Origin: an uncultured Actinomycetospora sp.
GTDB lineage: Bacteria; Actinomycetota; Actinomycetes; Mycobacteriales; Pseudonocardiaceae
Assembly: GCA_902805495.1 (NCBI GenBank)
Contig: CADCTH010000481.1
Span: 1 to 9,617, forward strand
DNA length: 9,617 nucleotides
Direction of reading: 5' to 3'
Part shown: in pieces, positions 1 to 6,363 of the stretch
Position numbering within the stretch: position 1 is the first letter of the stretch
Layout of the letters: the number at the start of each line of letters is the position of its first letter
Position numbers and translations under genes: made by a program
Notes under the pieces: generated by a model
What the model saw: only the letters and a program-made list of their open reading frames with translations
Told to the model about the DNA's origin: nothing
Databases searched by the model: none

Positions 1-1
1 G

Positions 2-79
2 CGCCCGCTCGCCACCGCGGTGCGCGCGGCGCGCGTCGCCGCGGTGGCCGAGACCGTGCGGGTGCTCACCGCCGCCTGA
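2..79 (+). CDS. 3' end of an unidentified gene (partial)
   Basis: The frame that starts at base 2 stays open through 25 codons and ends in TGA at 77-79. Every one of these codons ends in G or C, which is the coding signature of this genome. The encoded tail is rich in Ala, Val and Arg and looks helical, ending Val-Leu-Thr-Ala-Ala. The stop lies 14 bases from the stop of the convergent FmdB gene, a spacing typical of compact convergent gene ends here. No family can be named from 25 residues. The remainder of the gene lies left of the window. That this is a gene is an inference from frame, codon use and spacing. Confidence 0.45.
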   Translation, partial: RPLATAVRAARVAAVAETVRVLTAA

Positions 80-93
80 CGGCGGCGGCGCCC

Positions 94-549
94 TCAGTGC
101 GAGTGGCCGTGCCCGTGCCCGTGGCCGGTCCCGGACCCGCCGGACCCCGACGAGCCCCCGGAGTCGGCGGACCCCGACGAGCCCGACGAGCCCGGCCCCA
201 GGTACGGCTCCCCCGCGCGCAGGGGGGCCTGCTCGTAGCGCCCCTCGTGCGCGGCCACGGGACGGGTGTCGCCGCGCAGCTCGGGGTGCTTCGCCTCGAG
301 CCGCTCGCGCTTCTCCCACTGGCGCTGCAGCCCGGTCACGTACTCCCGGTTCCCGCGGTGGGTGCCCTTCCAGGTCTGGGGCATGTACTCCTTGGACGGC
401 CCCGGGTCCGCGGTGCCGTGCAGCGCCGGGCGTGACGGGACCTTGCGCGCCTCCCCGCCGCACTGCGGGCACGGCGGGGTGGGCGCGTCGAGGGCGACGA
501 GGCGCTCGAAGCGCACGCCGCAGTCGCAGCGGTAGTCGTAGATCGGCAC
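94..549 (-). CDS. FmdB-family zinc ribbon protein with Gly-His-rich C-terminal tail
   Basis: This is a 151-residue protein starting at GTG. The opening Met-Pro-Ile-Tyr-Asp-Tyr-Arg-Cys is the hallmark start of the FmdB/putative regulatory zinc ribbon family, which fixes the start. The zinc knuckles are Cys8-Asp-Cys10 and Cys27-Pro-Gln-Cys30. The first is CxC where most relatives have CxxC, so one residue is missing. Residues 50-105 are charged, with a Lys/Arg/Glu-rich stretch that is probably helical. The last 30 or so residues are a Gly/Ser linker followed by alternating Gly-His ending His-Ser-His, with five His in nine residues. Family members are called regulators from their link to amidase operons, but their biochemical role is poorly established. 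The gene is last in the operon, 4 bases after the transhydrogenase stop, with no strong Shine-Dalgarno sequence, so translational coupling is likely. A metal-binding or metal-delivery role is possible from the tail but unproven. Confidence 0.85.
   Translation of the reverse strand: MPIYDYRCDCGVRFERLVALDAPTPPCPQCGGEARKVPSRPALHGTADPGPSKEYMPQTWKGTHRGNREYVTGLQRQWEKRERLEAKHPELRGDTRPVAAHEGRYEQAPLRAGEPYLGPGSSGSSGSADSGGSSGSGGSGTGHGHGHGHSH
141..184 (-). repeat. 17-bp direct repeat inside the FmdB Gly/Ser linker
   Basis: The 17-base string CGGACCCCGACGAGCCC (read on the + strand) occurs at 141-157 and again at 168-184. The copies are exact and 27 bp apart, which is nine codons, so both are read in the same frame and encode Gly/Ser-rich linker on the minus strand. 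It looks like a small in-frame duplication within low-complexity coding sequence. Confidence 0.8.
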
Positions 550-553
550 CCGG

Positions 554-1846
554 CTACCAGTTCTGGATCGACTTGCGGAAGATGTCCGCGAGGTCGTCCT
601 CGGTGGGCGTCTTCGGGCAGGTGGCCAGCAGCCGCTGCTGCTTCATCGTCCCGTCCACCAGGTCGGGGATGTCGCCCTCGCCGAAGCCGACCTCGCCGAT
701 CCCGTTGGGGATGCGGATGTCGCGCATCAGCTCGGTGACCACGTGCGGCAGCTGCTCGGACGCGTCGTTCTGCGTGTCCGCGTTCGGCCCGAGCAGCCTG
801 GCCGCGGCCATGTGCCGGTCGGGCGCCGCCTCGAAGCTGAACCGGAACGCCTCCGGCGCGGTCAGCGACACCGACATGCCGTGCGGCACCATCGGCTCGT
901 CCTGCGGATAGCCCGCCGGGTGGAAGTCCCGCACCTGCCCGGCGATCGGGTAGGCGTTGGCGTGCGGGATGTGCACCCCGGAGTTGCCGAAGCCCATGCC
1001 GGCGAAGGTCGCCGCCATCATCATGTCGGTCCGGGCGTCGACGTCCTCCTCGCCGCGCTCCACCGCGGTGCGGAACGAGCGTGCGAGCAACGACATCGAC
1101 TTCTCGCACCACAGGTCGGAGACGGGGTTGGAGCCGTTGTAGGTCACCCGCTCCTCGGGCTTCTTGCGTTCGAACGTCGCGTACCAGCGCGCCGTGTAGG
1201 ACTCGAGCGCGTGGCACACGATGTCCATCCCCGCCGCGGCCGTGACCTCGGGCGGGAGCGTCATCGTCAGCAGCGGGTCGACGACGGCCAGCGTCGGGCG
1301 CAGCCGCGCGTGGCTGATGCCGGTCTTCACCCGCAGCGAGAGCACGTCGAGGATGCACATCGCCGTCGACTCCGACCCGGTGCCCGCCGTGGTGGGGACG
1401 GCGATCAGCGGCTTGAGCTGGCCGGGCGGGACCTGGGCCCTGCCCACCGGCTTGTTGATGTAGTCCATCAGGTCGCCGGGATAGGTCGTCAGCAGGTTGA
1501 CGGCCTTGGCCGTGTCGATGCTCGACCCGCCGCCCACCGCGACGAACCCGTCCCACGGGCCCTGCTCGGTGGCGTAGCCGATGGCCTTGTTCATGGAGTC
1601 GTCGGTCGGCTCGACGTGGACGCCGTCGAAGATCTCTACGGTCATGTCGTAGCGGCGGATCTGGTCGGCGATGCGGTCGGGCAGGCCCGTCTGCTGCATG
1701 CCGGGGTCGGTGATCAGGAGGATGCGCTTCGCCCCGTACTGGGACAGGTCGAAGCCGATCTCGTCGCAGGCGCCCGCGCCGAACTTCAGCGGCGGGGCGC
1801 CCCACGTGAACACCGATTCCTCGGTGGGGACCGGGGGGACGCTCAT
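554..1846 (-). CDS. Hydroxyacid-oxoacid transhydrogenase-like iron-containing alcohol dehydrogenase
   Basis: This 430-residue protein is in the Fe-ADH superfamily and resembles human ADHFE1/HOT (EC 1.1.99.24). That enzyme oxidises 4-hydroxybutyrate to succinic semialdehyde while reducing 2-oxoglutarate to D-2-hydroxyglutarate, using tightly bound cofactor. The nucleotide-binding loop is Gly-Gly-Gly-Ser-Ser-Ile-Asp at 105-111. Metal ligands by family alignment are Asp208, His212, His295 and His322. HOT-like blocks are His-Val-Glu-Pro-Thr-Asp at 77-82, Tyr-Asn-Gly-Ser-Asn-Pro-Val-Ser-Asp-Leu-Trp at 236-246, and the PHG motif at His322. Length matches bacterial HOT, without the mitochondrial leader. 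The start is ATG with GGAG 8 bases upstream. It lies 14 bases after the lactonase-like gene and 4 bases before FmdB, so it is mid-operon. NDMA-dependent methanol dehydrogenase was considered and does not fit these blocks. The family is secure, and the substrate is inferred from similarity recalled from memory plus context. Confidence 0.85.
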   Translation of the reverse strand: MSVPPVPTEESVFTWGAPPLKFGAGACDEIGFDLSQYGAKRILLITDPGMQQTGLPDRIADQIRRYDMTVEIFDGVHVEPTDDSMNKAIGYATEQGPWDGFVAVGGGSSIDTAKAVNLLTTYPGDLMDYINKPVGRAQVPPGQLKPLIAVPTTAGTGSESTAMCILDVLSLRVKTGISHARLRPTLAVVDPLLTMTLPPEVTAAAGMDIVCHALESYTARWYATFERKKPEERVTYNGSNPVSDLWCEKSMSLLARSFRTAVERGEEDVDARTDMMMAATFAGMGFGNSGVHIPHANAYPIAGQVRDFHPAGYPQDEPMVPHGMSVSLTAPEAFRFSFEAAPDRHMAAARLLGPNADTQNDASEQLPHVVTELMRDIRIPNGIGEVGFGEGDIPDLVDGTMKQQRLLATCPKTPTEDDLADIFRKSIQNW

Positions 1847-1860
1847 GGTCGGAGCTCCGA

Positions 1861-2682
1861 TCAGGTGTAGTGGCCGCCGTTGCCCACGGTCTTGAGCTGG
1901 TGGATCTGCTCGGCGTCGTGGCCGAACACCACCGTGGCGTCGGTCTTCTCGGCGACCCCGCGGATCTTCTCGACCGACGAGTAGAACTGGCCCATGTCGT
2001 TGACGATCGCCGCCGGCGTCGTCGGCGGGCCGTAGCTCTCGCCCATGTACACGGCGTCCGAGGTGAAGATCATGGTGCCGCTGTCGGGCAGGTCGACCTG
2101 CATGGACATCGTGCCGGGGGTGTGGCCGGGGGTCTGGAGCAGCGTCACGCCGGGCAGGAACTCGGTGTCACCCGAGACCGTCTCCCAGGACAGCTCCTCG
2201 TAGTCGGTCTTGAGGTGGGCGCCGTTGAACAGACCGTCGAACCCGAACGCCCACTCCTTCTCCTTGTCGCTGCAGACGAGCTTCGCGGAGGAGTCCTTGA
2301 ACAGGTCGGCGTTGCCGCAGTGGTCGAAGTGCAGGTGGGAGAGCACCACGTAGTCGATCTGGTCGGTGCCGATGCCGAGCTGGCGCAGCCGCGAGTCGAG
2401 GTACTCCTCCTCGCTGACCTTCTCGTAGGGGAAGAAGTCCTGCAGGCCCGTCGGGCCCCAGCGCTCCTCCCAGTCCCGCGGGCAGCTGGTGTCCCACAGC
2501 AGCGTGCCGTCGGGGGTCTCGACCAGGACGCAGTGCGTGGGCACGTCGGCCCACTCGGTCGGCTGGTCCCGCTGCTGGCGAGGGCGGATCGAGCGCCCGG
2601 GCTTCAGGAGCAGCCACGTCAGGTCGGCGGTCATCTTGCCGCAGTCCAGGATGCTGACCTTGATCTCGCCACTGGCAGCCAT
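1861..2682 (-). CDS. Metallo-beta-lactamase-fold hydrolase, AHL/gamma-lactone lactonase-like
   Basis: This 273-residue cytoplasmic protein has no signal peptide. The dinuclear metal site is complete: His116-Leu-His118-Phe-Asp120-His121, then His187 in Thr-Pro-Gly-His-Thr, Asp209 and His255. In AiiA-type lactonases the last His and the bridging Asp are 22 residues apart (His169, Asp191), and the same spacing occurs here. Tyr212 stands three residues after Asp209, like the AiiA active-site Tyr194. This supports a lactonase of the AiiA/AttM(BlcC) group, opening an acyl-homoserine lactone or gamma-butyrolactone ring, rather than a glyoxalase II. The start is ATG with GGAGG 8 bases upstream. It is first in the operon with the transhydrogenase 14 bases downstream, which points to a lactone-to-hydroxyacid step feeding that enzyme. 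The true lactone is unknown, and other ester or thioester substrates cannot be excluded. Confidence 0.85.
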   Translation of the reverse strand: MAASGEIKVSILDCGKMTADLTWLLLKPGRSIRPRQQRDQPTEWADVPTHCVLVETPDGTLLWDTSCPRDWEERWGPTGLQDFFPYEKVSEEEYLDSRLRQLGIGTDQIDYVVLSHLHFDHCGNADLFKDSSAKLVCSDKEKEWAFGFDGLFNGAHLKTDYEELSWETVSGDTEFLPGVTLLQTPGHTPGTMSMQVDLPDSGTMIFTSDAVYMGESYGPPTTPAAIVNDMGQFYSSVEKIRGVAEKTDATVVFGHDAEQIHQLKTVGNGGHYT

Positions 2683-2700
2683 TCAGGGATCCTCCGCGGT

Positions 2701-2786
2701 CCACGTGCCGGATGGGAACACGGCCGGGACCGCCGCACGACGATGCATGCAACACCGACCACGTGACGCAGGACACTAGCCACGTC
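2701..2786 (-). promoter_or_regulatory. Repeated CCACGTG/CCACGTC motifs, candidate operators
   Basis: On the + strand CCACGTG occurs at 2701-2707 and 2759-2765, each containing the palindrome CACGTG, and CCACGTC occurs at 2780-2786. Relative to the predicted promoter these sit just before the ribosome binding site, at the predicted start point and within the -35/-10 spacer. An 8-bp palindrome TGCATGCA is at 2744-2751. Position around the promoter suggests repressor sites. The binding protein is not encoded in the window, and short GC-rich palindromes can recur by chance. Confidence 0.3.
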
Positions 2787-2801
2787 GACCATGATCGGCA
2801 A
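2773..2801 (-). promoter_or_regulatory. Probable sigma70-like promoter of the lactonase-transhydrogenase-FmdB operon
   Basis: Reading the minus strand, TTGCCG (2796-2801) is followed by a 17-base spacer and TAGTGT (2773-2778), a good match to actinobacterial vegetative -35 and -10 elements. Transcription would start near 2766, giving a leader of about 85 bases before the ATG at 2682. It lies in the 179-bp gap after the ferrochelatase stop, so the operon can be transcribed independently of the haem gene. Confidence 0.55.
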
Positions 2802-2861
2802 CAGGACGGGAGGGCCATCGCGGGCGCCCGGACGCCGACCCGGACGCTGCTCCGCAGGCGA

Positions 2862-3938
2862 CTAGGACGAAGCCGGACGCGCCGGCTCGCAGCACCCGGG
2901 GTGGCAGAGCTCCCCGTTGCACCCCACGCCGGCGCGCGGCGCGGTGCCCAGTCCGCGCAGCGGGGCGCCGTCGACCTGCTCGGCGACGAGCTCGGCGACC
3001 ATCGCCACGAACCGCGGGTCGGAGCCCGCGCTCGCGGCGCGGACGAAGCCCATGCCGATCTTCTCGGCGTGCTCGGCGGCCTCGTTGTCGAGGTCCCACA
3101 CCACCTCGAGGTGGTCGGACACGAAGCCGACGGGGCTGACGACGACGGCGCCGACGCCGCGGCCGTGCAGGTCGTCGAGGTGGTCGACGATGTCGGGCTC
3201 CAGCCACGGGATCCGTGGCGGTCCCGACCGCGACTGCCACACCAGGTCGTGCTCGGGCGCGCCGACGGCCTCGGCGACGAGCCGGGCGGCCTCGGCCATC
3301 TGCCGCGAGTAGCGATGCCCGCCCTCCCCGGGGGGCCCGGCCGTGCGGTCGGCCGACTCCGGGACCGAGTGGGCGGTGAAGACCAGCCGCGCGTCGTGGC
3401 CCCGCGCTCCGATCTGGCGGTCGAGCTGCTCCCGCGCGGCCCGCACCCCGTCGGCGACGGACGCGACGAACAGCGGGTGGTCGTAGAAGTGCCGCAGCTT
3501 GACGAGGTCGGGCGCCGCGCCCGTGCGCTCGGTCGCCGCGGCGCGGGCCCGGGCGATGTCCTCGTGGTACTGCCGGCACGCCGAGTAGCCGCCGTAGGCG
3601 CTGGTGGCGAACACGAGCGCCCGACGCACGCCGTCGCGCGCCATCTCGGTGACCGCGTCCTCGGCCAGCGGGTGCCAGTTGCGGTTGCCGAAGTACACCG
3701 GCAGGTCGTGCCCGGCCTCGCGCAGCGCCCGGGACAGGTCGGCGACGAGACGCCGGTTGAGCTCGTTGATCGGGCTCACGCCGCCGAAGTGCTGGTAGTG
3801 CTGCTCGACCTCGTCGAGGCGCTCGGGCGGAACCCCGCGTCCGCGGGTGACGTTCTCGAGGAACGGGCGCACCTCGTCGGGCCCCTCCGGCCCCCCGAAC
3901 GACAGCAGGAGCACGGCGTCGACGGGTTCGCTGCTCAC
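2862..3938 (-). CDS. hemH: Ferrochelatase (coproporphyrin ferrochelatase type)
   Basis: This 358-residue enzyme inserts Fe2+ into a porphyrin in haem synthesis. In actinobacteria the substrate is coproporphyrin III, so cpfC is an equally valid name. The N-terminal Asp-Ala-Val-Leu-Leu-Leu-Ser-Phe-Gly-Gly-Pro-Glu-Gly-Pro block closely matches the mycobacterial enzyme. Catalytic residues by family are His190 (Thr-Ala-His-Ser-Val-Pro) and Glu278 (Asp-His-Leu-Glu-Val-Val-Trp-Asp). Cys121 and the C-terminal Cys340, Cys345, Cys349 and Cys350 fit the [2Fe-2S] cluster of actinobacterial ferrochelatases. I chose GTG at 3936-3938, four codons before Val-Asp-Ala-Val-Leu-Leu-Leu-Ser-Phe. An ATG at 3948-3950 in the same frame is the alternative and adds four residues. 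Its start is only 44 bp from the divergent transporter start. In M. tuberculosis it directly follows inhA, but here the transporter intervenes. Confidence 0.95.
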   Translation of the reverse strand: MSSEPVDAVLLLSFGGPEGPDEVRPFLENVTRGRGVPPERLDEVEQHYQHFGGVSPINELNRRLVADLSRALREAGHDLPVYFGNRNWHPLAEDAVTEMARDGVRRALVFATSAYGGYSACRQYHEDIARARAAATERTGAAPDLVKLRHFYDHPLFVASVADGVRAAREQLDRQIGARGHDARLVFTAHSVPESADRTAGPPGEGGHRYSRQMAEAARLVAEAVGAPEHDLVWQSRSGPPRIPWLEPDIVDHLDDLHGRGVGAVVVSPVGFVSDHLEVVWDLDNEAAEHAEKIGMGFVRAASAGSDPRFVAMVAELVAEQVDGAPLRGLGTAPRAGVGCNGELCHPGCCEPARPASS

Positions 3939-3982
3939 ACAGCCCAGCATCCCCCGGGTCCCACCCGGGTACACGCGCGGGC

Positions 3983-5566
3983 GTGACCGACACCGAGCAG
4001 GTACGGCCGGCCGACGAGCCCCCCGCCGACGGCTCCGCCGGCGCCACCGCCGACGCGACCGCCGACGGCGCCGACGTCCGGCAGTTCGGGCCCGTCTTCT
4101 GGATCTCGGTGGGTCTCTCGGCGGCGTTCGTCCTCGCCTCGTTCGTCGCCGTGGAGCCGGTCGGGGCCGCCCTGTCGGCCGCGGTGCAGGTCGTCGTGAC
4201 CTACCTCGGCTGGATGTTCCTGCTGGTCACGTCCTTCTTCCTGGTCTTCGCGCTCTACCTCGCCTTCGGCCGGTTCGGCCGGGTGCGCCTCGGCGGGCCC
4301 GACGCGCGACCGGAGTTCGGCCGCTTCGCCTGGTTCGCGATGCTCTTCCAGGCCGGGATGGGGGTCGGGCTGCTGTTCTGGGGCGTCGCCGAGCCGGTGA
4401 TGCACTACCGGGAGCCCCCGCCGGGCACGGCCGTGCCCGGCACCCCCGAGGCGGCCGAGGTCGGCCTGCAGTACGCGTTCTTCCACTGGACGCTGCACCC
4501 GTGGGCGATCTACGCGGTCGTCGGGCTGGCCGTGGCCTACGCGAGCTACAACCGCGGCACGGCGACCCTGCGCCTGAGCGTCGTCCTGCGCCCCCTGCTC
4601 GGCGACCGCGTCGACGGCCCCCTCGGCCAGGCGGTCGACGTCCTGGCCGTCGTGGCCACGCTGTTCGGGGTGGCGGTGTCGCTGGGACTCGGCACCCTGC
4701 AGATCACCGCGGGCCTCGGCGAGGTGTTCGGCCTGTCGGGCGGGGTGACGCTGTCGCTGGCCGTCATCGCGGTCACCGCGGTCGGCTACATGCTCTCAGC
4801 CTCCACACCGATCTCGAAGGGCATCAACGTCCTCAGCCAGGCCAGCATCGCGCTGGCGGTGGTGCTCGTCGCGTACTTCGTCGTCGTCGGACCCACGACG
4901 CTGCAGCTGAACCTGCTGACGCAGGAGACCGGCAACTTCCTCGCGCGCGTGGTCCCGATGAGCCTGCGGTCCTACCCGTTCGCCGGGCCGGAGTGGCTCA
5001 CCGACTGGACGATCTTCTTCTGGGCGACGTGGATCGCCTGGGCGCCCTACGTCGGCGCGTTCATCGCCCGCATCTCGCGCGGCCGCACGATCCGCGAGTT
5101 CGTCGTGGGCGTGCTGCTCGCGCCCAGCGTGTTCAGCGTCGTCTGGTTCTCGGTGCTCGGCGGGGCGGGCCTGGACACCGACAACCGCACCGGCGGCGCG
5201 ATCGGCGCGGCGGCCGGCCAGGACGAGGCGCTGGCGATGTTCCGGTTCCTGCGCGAGTACCCGGGCTTCCTGGTGATGGCGCTGCTCGTGCTCGTCCTCG
5301 TCTGGATCTTCTTCGTGGCCGGCGCCGACGCCGGCACGGTGGTGCTCGGGAGCATGTCCGGCGGCGGGCTGGACCCGGCCAGGCGCAGCAAGCTGACCTG
5401 GGGCGTGATCATGGCCGCGCTGGCCGCGGCGCTGCTGCTCGTCGGCGGGCTCGACGCGCTGCAGAACGCGGAGATCCTCATCGCGACGCCGTTCGCCCTG
5501 CTGATGCTGGCGATCTGCGCCGCGCTCCACCGCACCCTCGCGGCGGACCACCCGCGCGAGGGGTAG
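3983..5566 (+). CDS. BCCT-family transporter (betaine/choline/carnitine type)
   Basis: This 527-residue inner-membrane transporter is probably sodium-coupled and imports a trimethylammonium compound such as glycine betaine or choline. After an acidic, Pro/Ala-rich N-terminus of about 34 residues come about twelve hydrophobic segments. The Gly-Met-Gly-Val-Gly-Leu-Leu-Phe-Trp-Gly-Val-Ala-Glu-Pro motif of the family is present. Trp169, Trp174 and Tyr177 match the BetP aromatic box (Trp189, Trp194, Tyr197). The family signature starts at Trp342, with Trp347, Trp350 and Trp353 kept, while the BetP Trp373 position is Thr349. The protein ends a few residues after the last membrane segment, so the long osmosensing C-tail of BetP is absent. 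The start is GTG with only a weak upstream Shine-Dalgarno. It diverges from hemH and ends 3 bases from the fabI stop. The exact substrate is not determined. Confidence 0.92.
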   Translation: MTDTEQVRPADEPPADGSAGATADATADGADVRQFGPVFWISVGLSAAFVLASFVAVEPVGAALSAAVQVVVTYLGWMFLLVTSFFLVFALYLAFGRFGRVRLGGPDARPEFGRFAWFAMLFQAGMGVGLLFWGVAEPVMHYREPPPGTAVPGTPEAAEVGLQYAFFHWTLHPWAIYAVVGLAVAYASYNRGTATLRLSVVLRPLLGDRVDGPLGQAVDVLAVVATLFGVAVSLGLGTLQITAGLGEVFGLSGGVTLSLAVIAVTAVGYMLSASTPISKGINVLSQASIALAVVLVAYFVVVGPTTLQLNLLTQETGNFLARVVPMSLRSYPFAGPEWLTDWTIFFWATWIAWAPYVGAFIARISRGRTIREFVVGVLLAPSVFSVVWFSVLGGAGLDTDNRTGGAIGAAAGQDEALAMFRFLREYPGFLVMALLVLVLVWIFFVAGADAGTVVLGSMSGGGLDPARRSKLTWGVIMAALAAALLLVGGLDALQNAEILIATPFALLMLAICAALHRTLAADHPREG

Positions 5567-5569
5567 GGC

Positions 5570-6337
5570 TCAGGCGCCCATCGCGTGGTAGCCGCCGTCG
5601 GCGTGGACGACCTCGCCGGTGGTGGCGGGCATCCAGTCCGAGAGCAGCGCGCAGATCGTCTTCGCGACCGGCGTGGGGTCGCCGAGGTCCCAGCCCAGCG
5701 GCGCGCGCTGCACCCAGGCCTCCTCGAAGGTGTCGAAGCCCGGGATCGACTTCGCGGCCATCGTGCGCACGGGGCCGGCGGCGACGAGGTTGGCGCGGAT
5801 GCCCTCGGGGCCGAGGTCACGGGCGAGGTAGCGGGTGGTGGCCTCGAGCGCGGCCTTGGCCACGCCCATCCAGTCGTAGCCGGGCCAGGCGACGGTGTTG
5901 TCGAAGTCCATGCCGACCAGCGACGCGCCGCGCCCGAGCAGCGGCCGGCAGGCCATCGCGAGCGACTTGAACGAGTAGGCCGAGACCTCGACCGCGGTGG
6001 CGACGTCCTTCCACTCGGTGTGCAGGAAGTTGCCGCCGAGGGCGTCCATCGGGGCGAAGCCGATCGAGTGCAGGACGCCGTCGAGGCCGTCGACGTGCTC
6101 GCGGACGTTGTCGGCCAGGGCGTCGAGGTGCTCCTGGTTCTGCACGTCCAGCTCGATGACCGGTGCCTCCTGCGGGAGGCGCTGGGCGACGCGCTTGACC
6201 AGCGACAGGCGCCCGAACCCGGTGAGCACGACGGTCGCGCCGGCCTCCTGGGCCGCCTTCGCCGCGTGGAAGCCGATCGAGGCGTCGGTGATGATCCCGG
6301 TGACGAGGACGCGCTTGCCCTCGAGCAGGCCAGTCAT
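5570..6337 (-). CDS. fabI: Enoyl-[acyl-carrier-protein] reductase (NADH), FabI/InhA
   Basis: This 255-residue short-chain dehydrogenase carries out the last reduction of the fatty acid elongation cycle, reducing trans-2-enoyl-ACP with NADH. The N-terminus Met-Thr-Gly-Leu-Leu-Glu-Gly-Lys-Arg and the cofactor loop Gly14-Ile-Ile-Thr-Asp-Ala-Ser20-Ile21 match InhA residue for residue. Ser91-Ile-Gly-Phe corresponds to InhA Ser94. Tyr154 and Lys161 (Tyr-x6-Lys) are the catalytic pair equivalent to Tyr158 and Lys165. The substrate-binding loop is about ten residues shorter than in mycobacterial InhA, like ordinary FabI. The start is ATG with AAGGAG 6 bases upstream, 26 bases after the fabG stop, so the two form an operon. 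Many databases would label this gene inhA from its neighbourhood. Confidence 0.95.
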   Translation of the reverse strand: MTGLLEGKRVLVTGIITDASIGFHAAKAAQEAGATVVLTGFGRLSLVKRVAQRLPQEAPVIELDVQNQEHLDALADNVREHVDGLDGVLHSIGFAPMDALGGNFLHTEWKDVATAVEVSAYSFKSLAMACRPLLGRGASLVGMDFDNTVAWPGYDWMGVAKAALEATTRYLARDLGPEGIRANLVAAGPVRTMAAKSIPGFDTFEEAWVQRAPLGWDLGDPTPVAKTICALLSDWMPATTGEVVHADGGYHAMGA

Positions 6338-6363
6338 GGGCGTCTCCTTGCGAAGGGTGGGGT

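Noticed and set aside
14..45. ACCGCGG/CCGCGGT inverted repeat near the left edge
   Set aside because: It lies inside a probable coding tail with consistent GC3 and is expected by chance at this base composition.
554..1846. NDMA-dependent methanol dehydrogenase (mno/mdo), common in actinobacteria
   Set aside because: The sequence around the cofactor loop and the metal ligands follows HOT/ADHFE1 and not the recalled Mno sequence, and no mycofactocin genes are nearby.
743..1870. A 375-codon + strand frame opposite the transhydrogenase
   Set aside because: It is an antisense GC artefact, composition is dominated by Arg, Val, His and Gly, and there is no recognisable domain.
2821..2830. CGGGCGCCCG palindrome after hemH as a terminator
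   Set aside because: It has no loop-bearing stem of useful length and no T-run. Nearby CCCGGACGC direct repeats (2827-2835 and 2839-2847) also form no hairpin.
3847..5970. A 707-codon open frame on the + strand overlapping hemH, the transporter and fabI
   Set aside because: It is an out-of-frame shadow caused by high GC, its translation is Arg/Gly/Ala-rich without motifs, and three recognised genes occupy the same bases.
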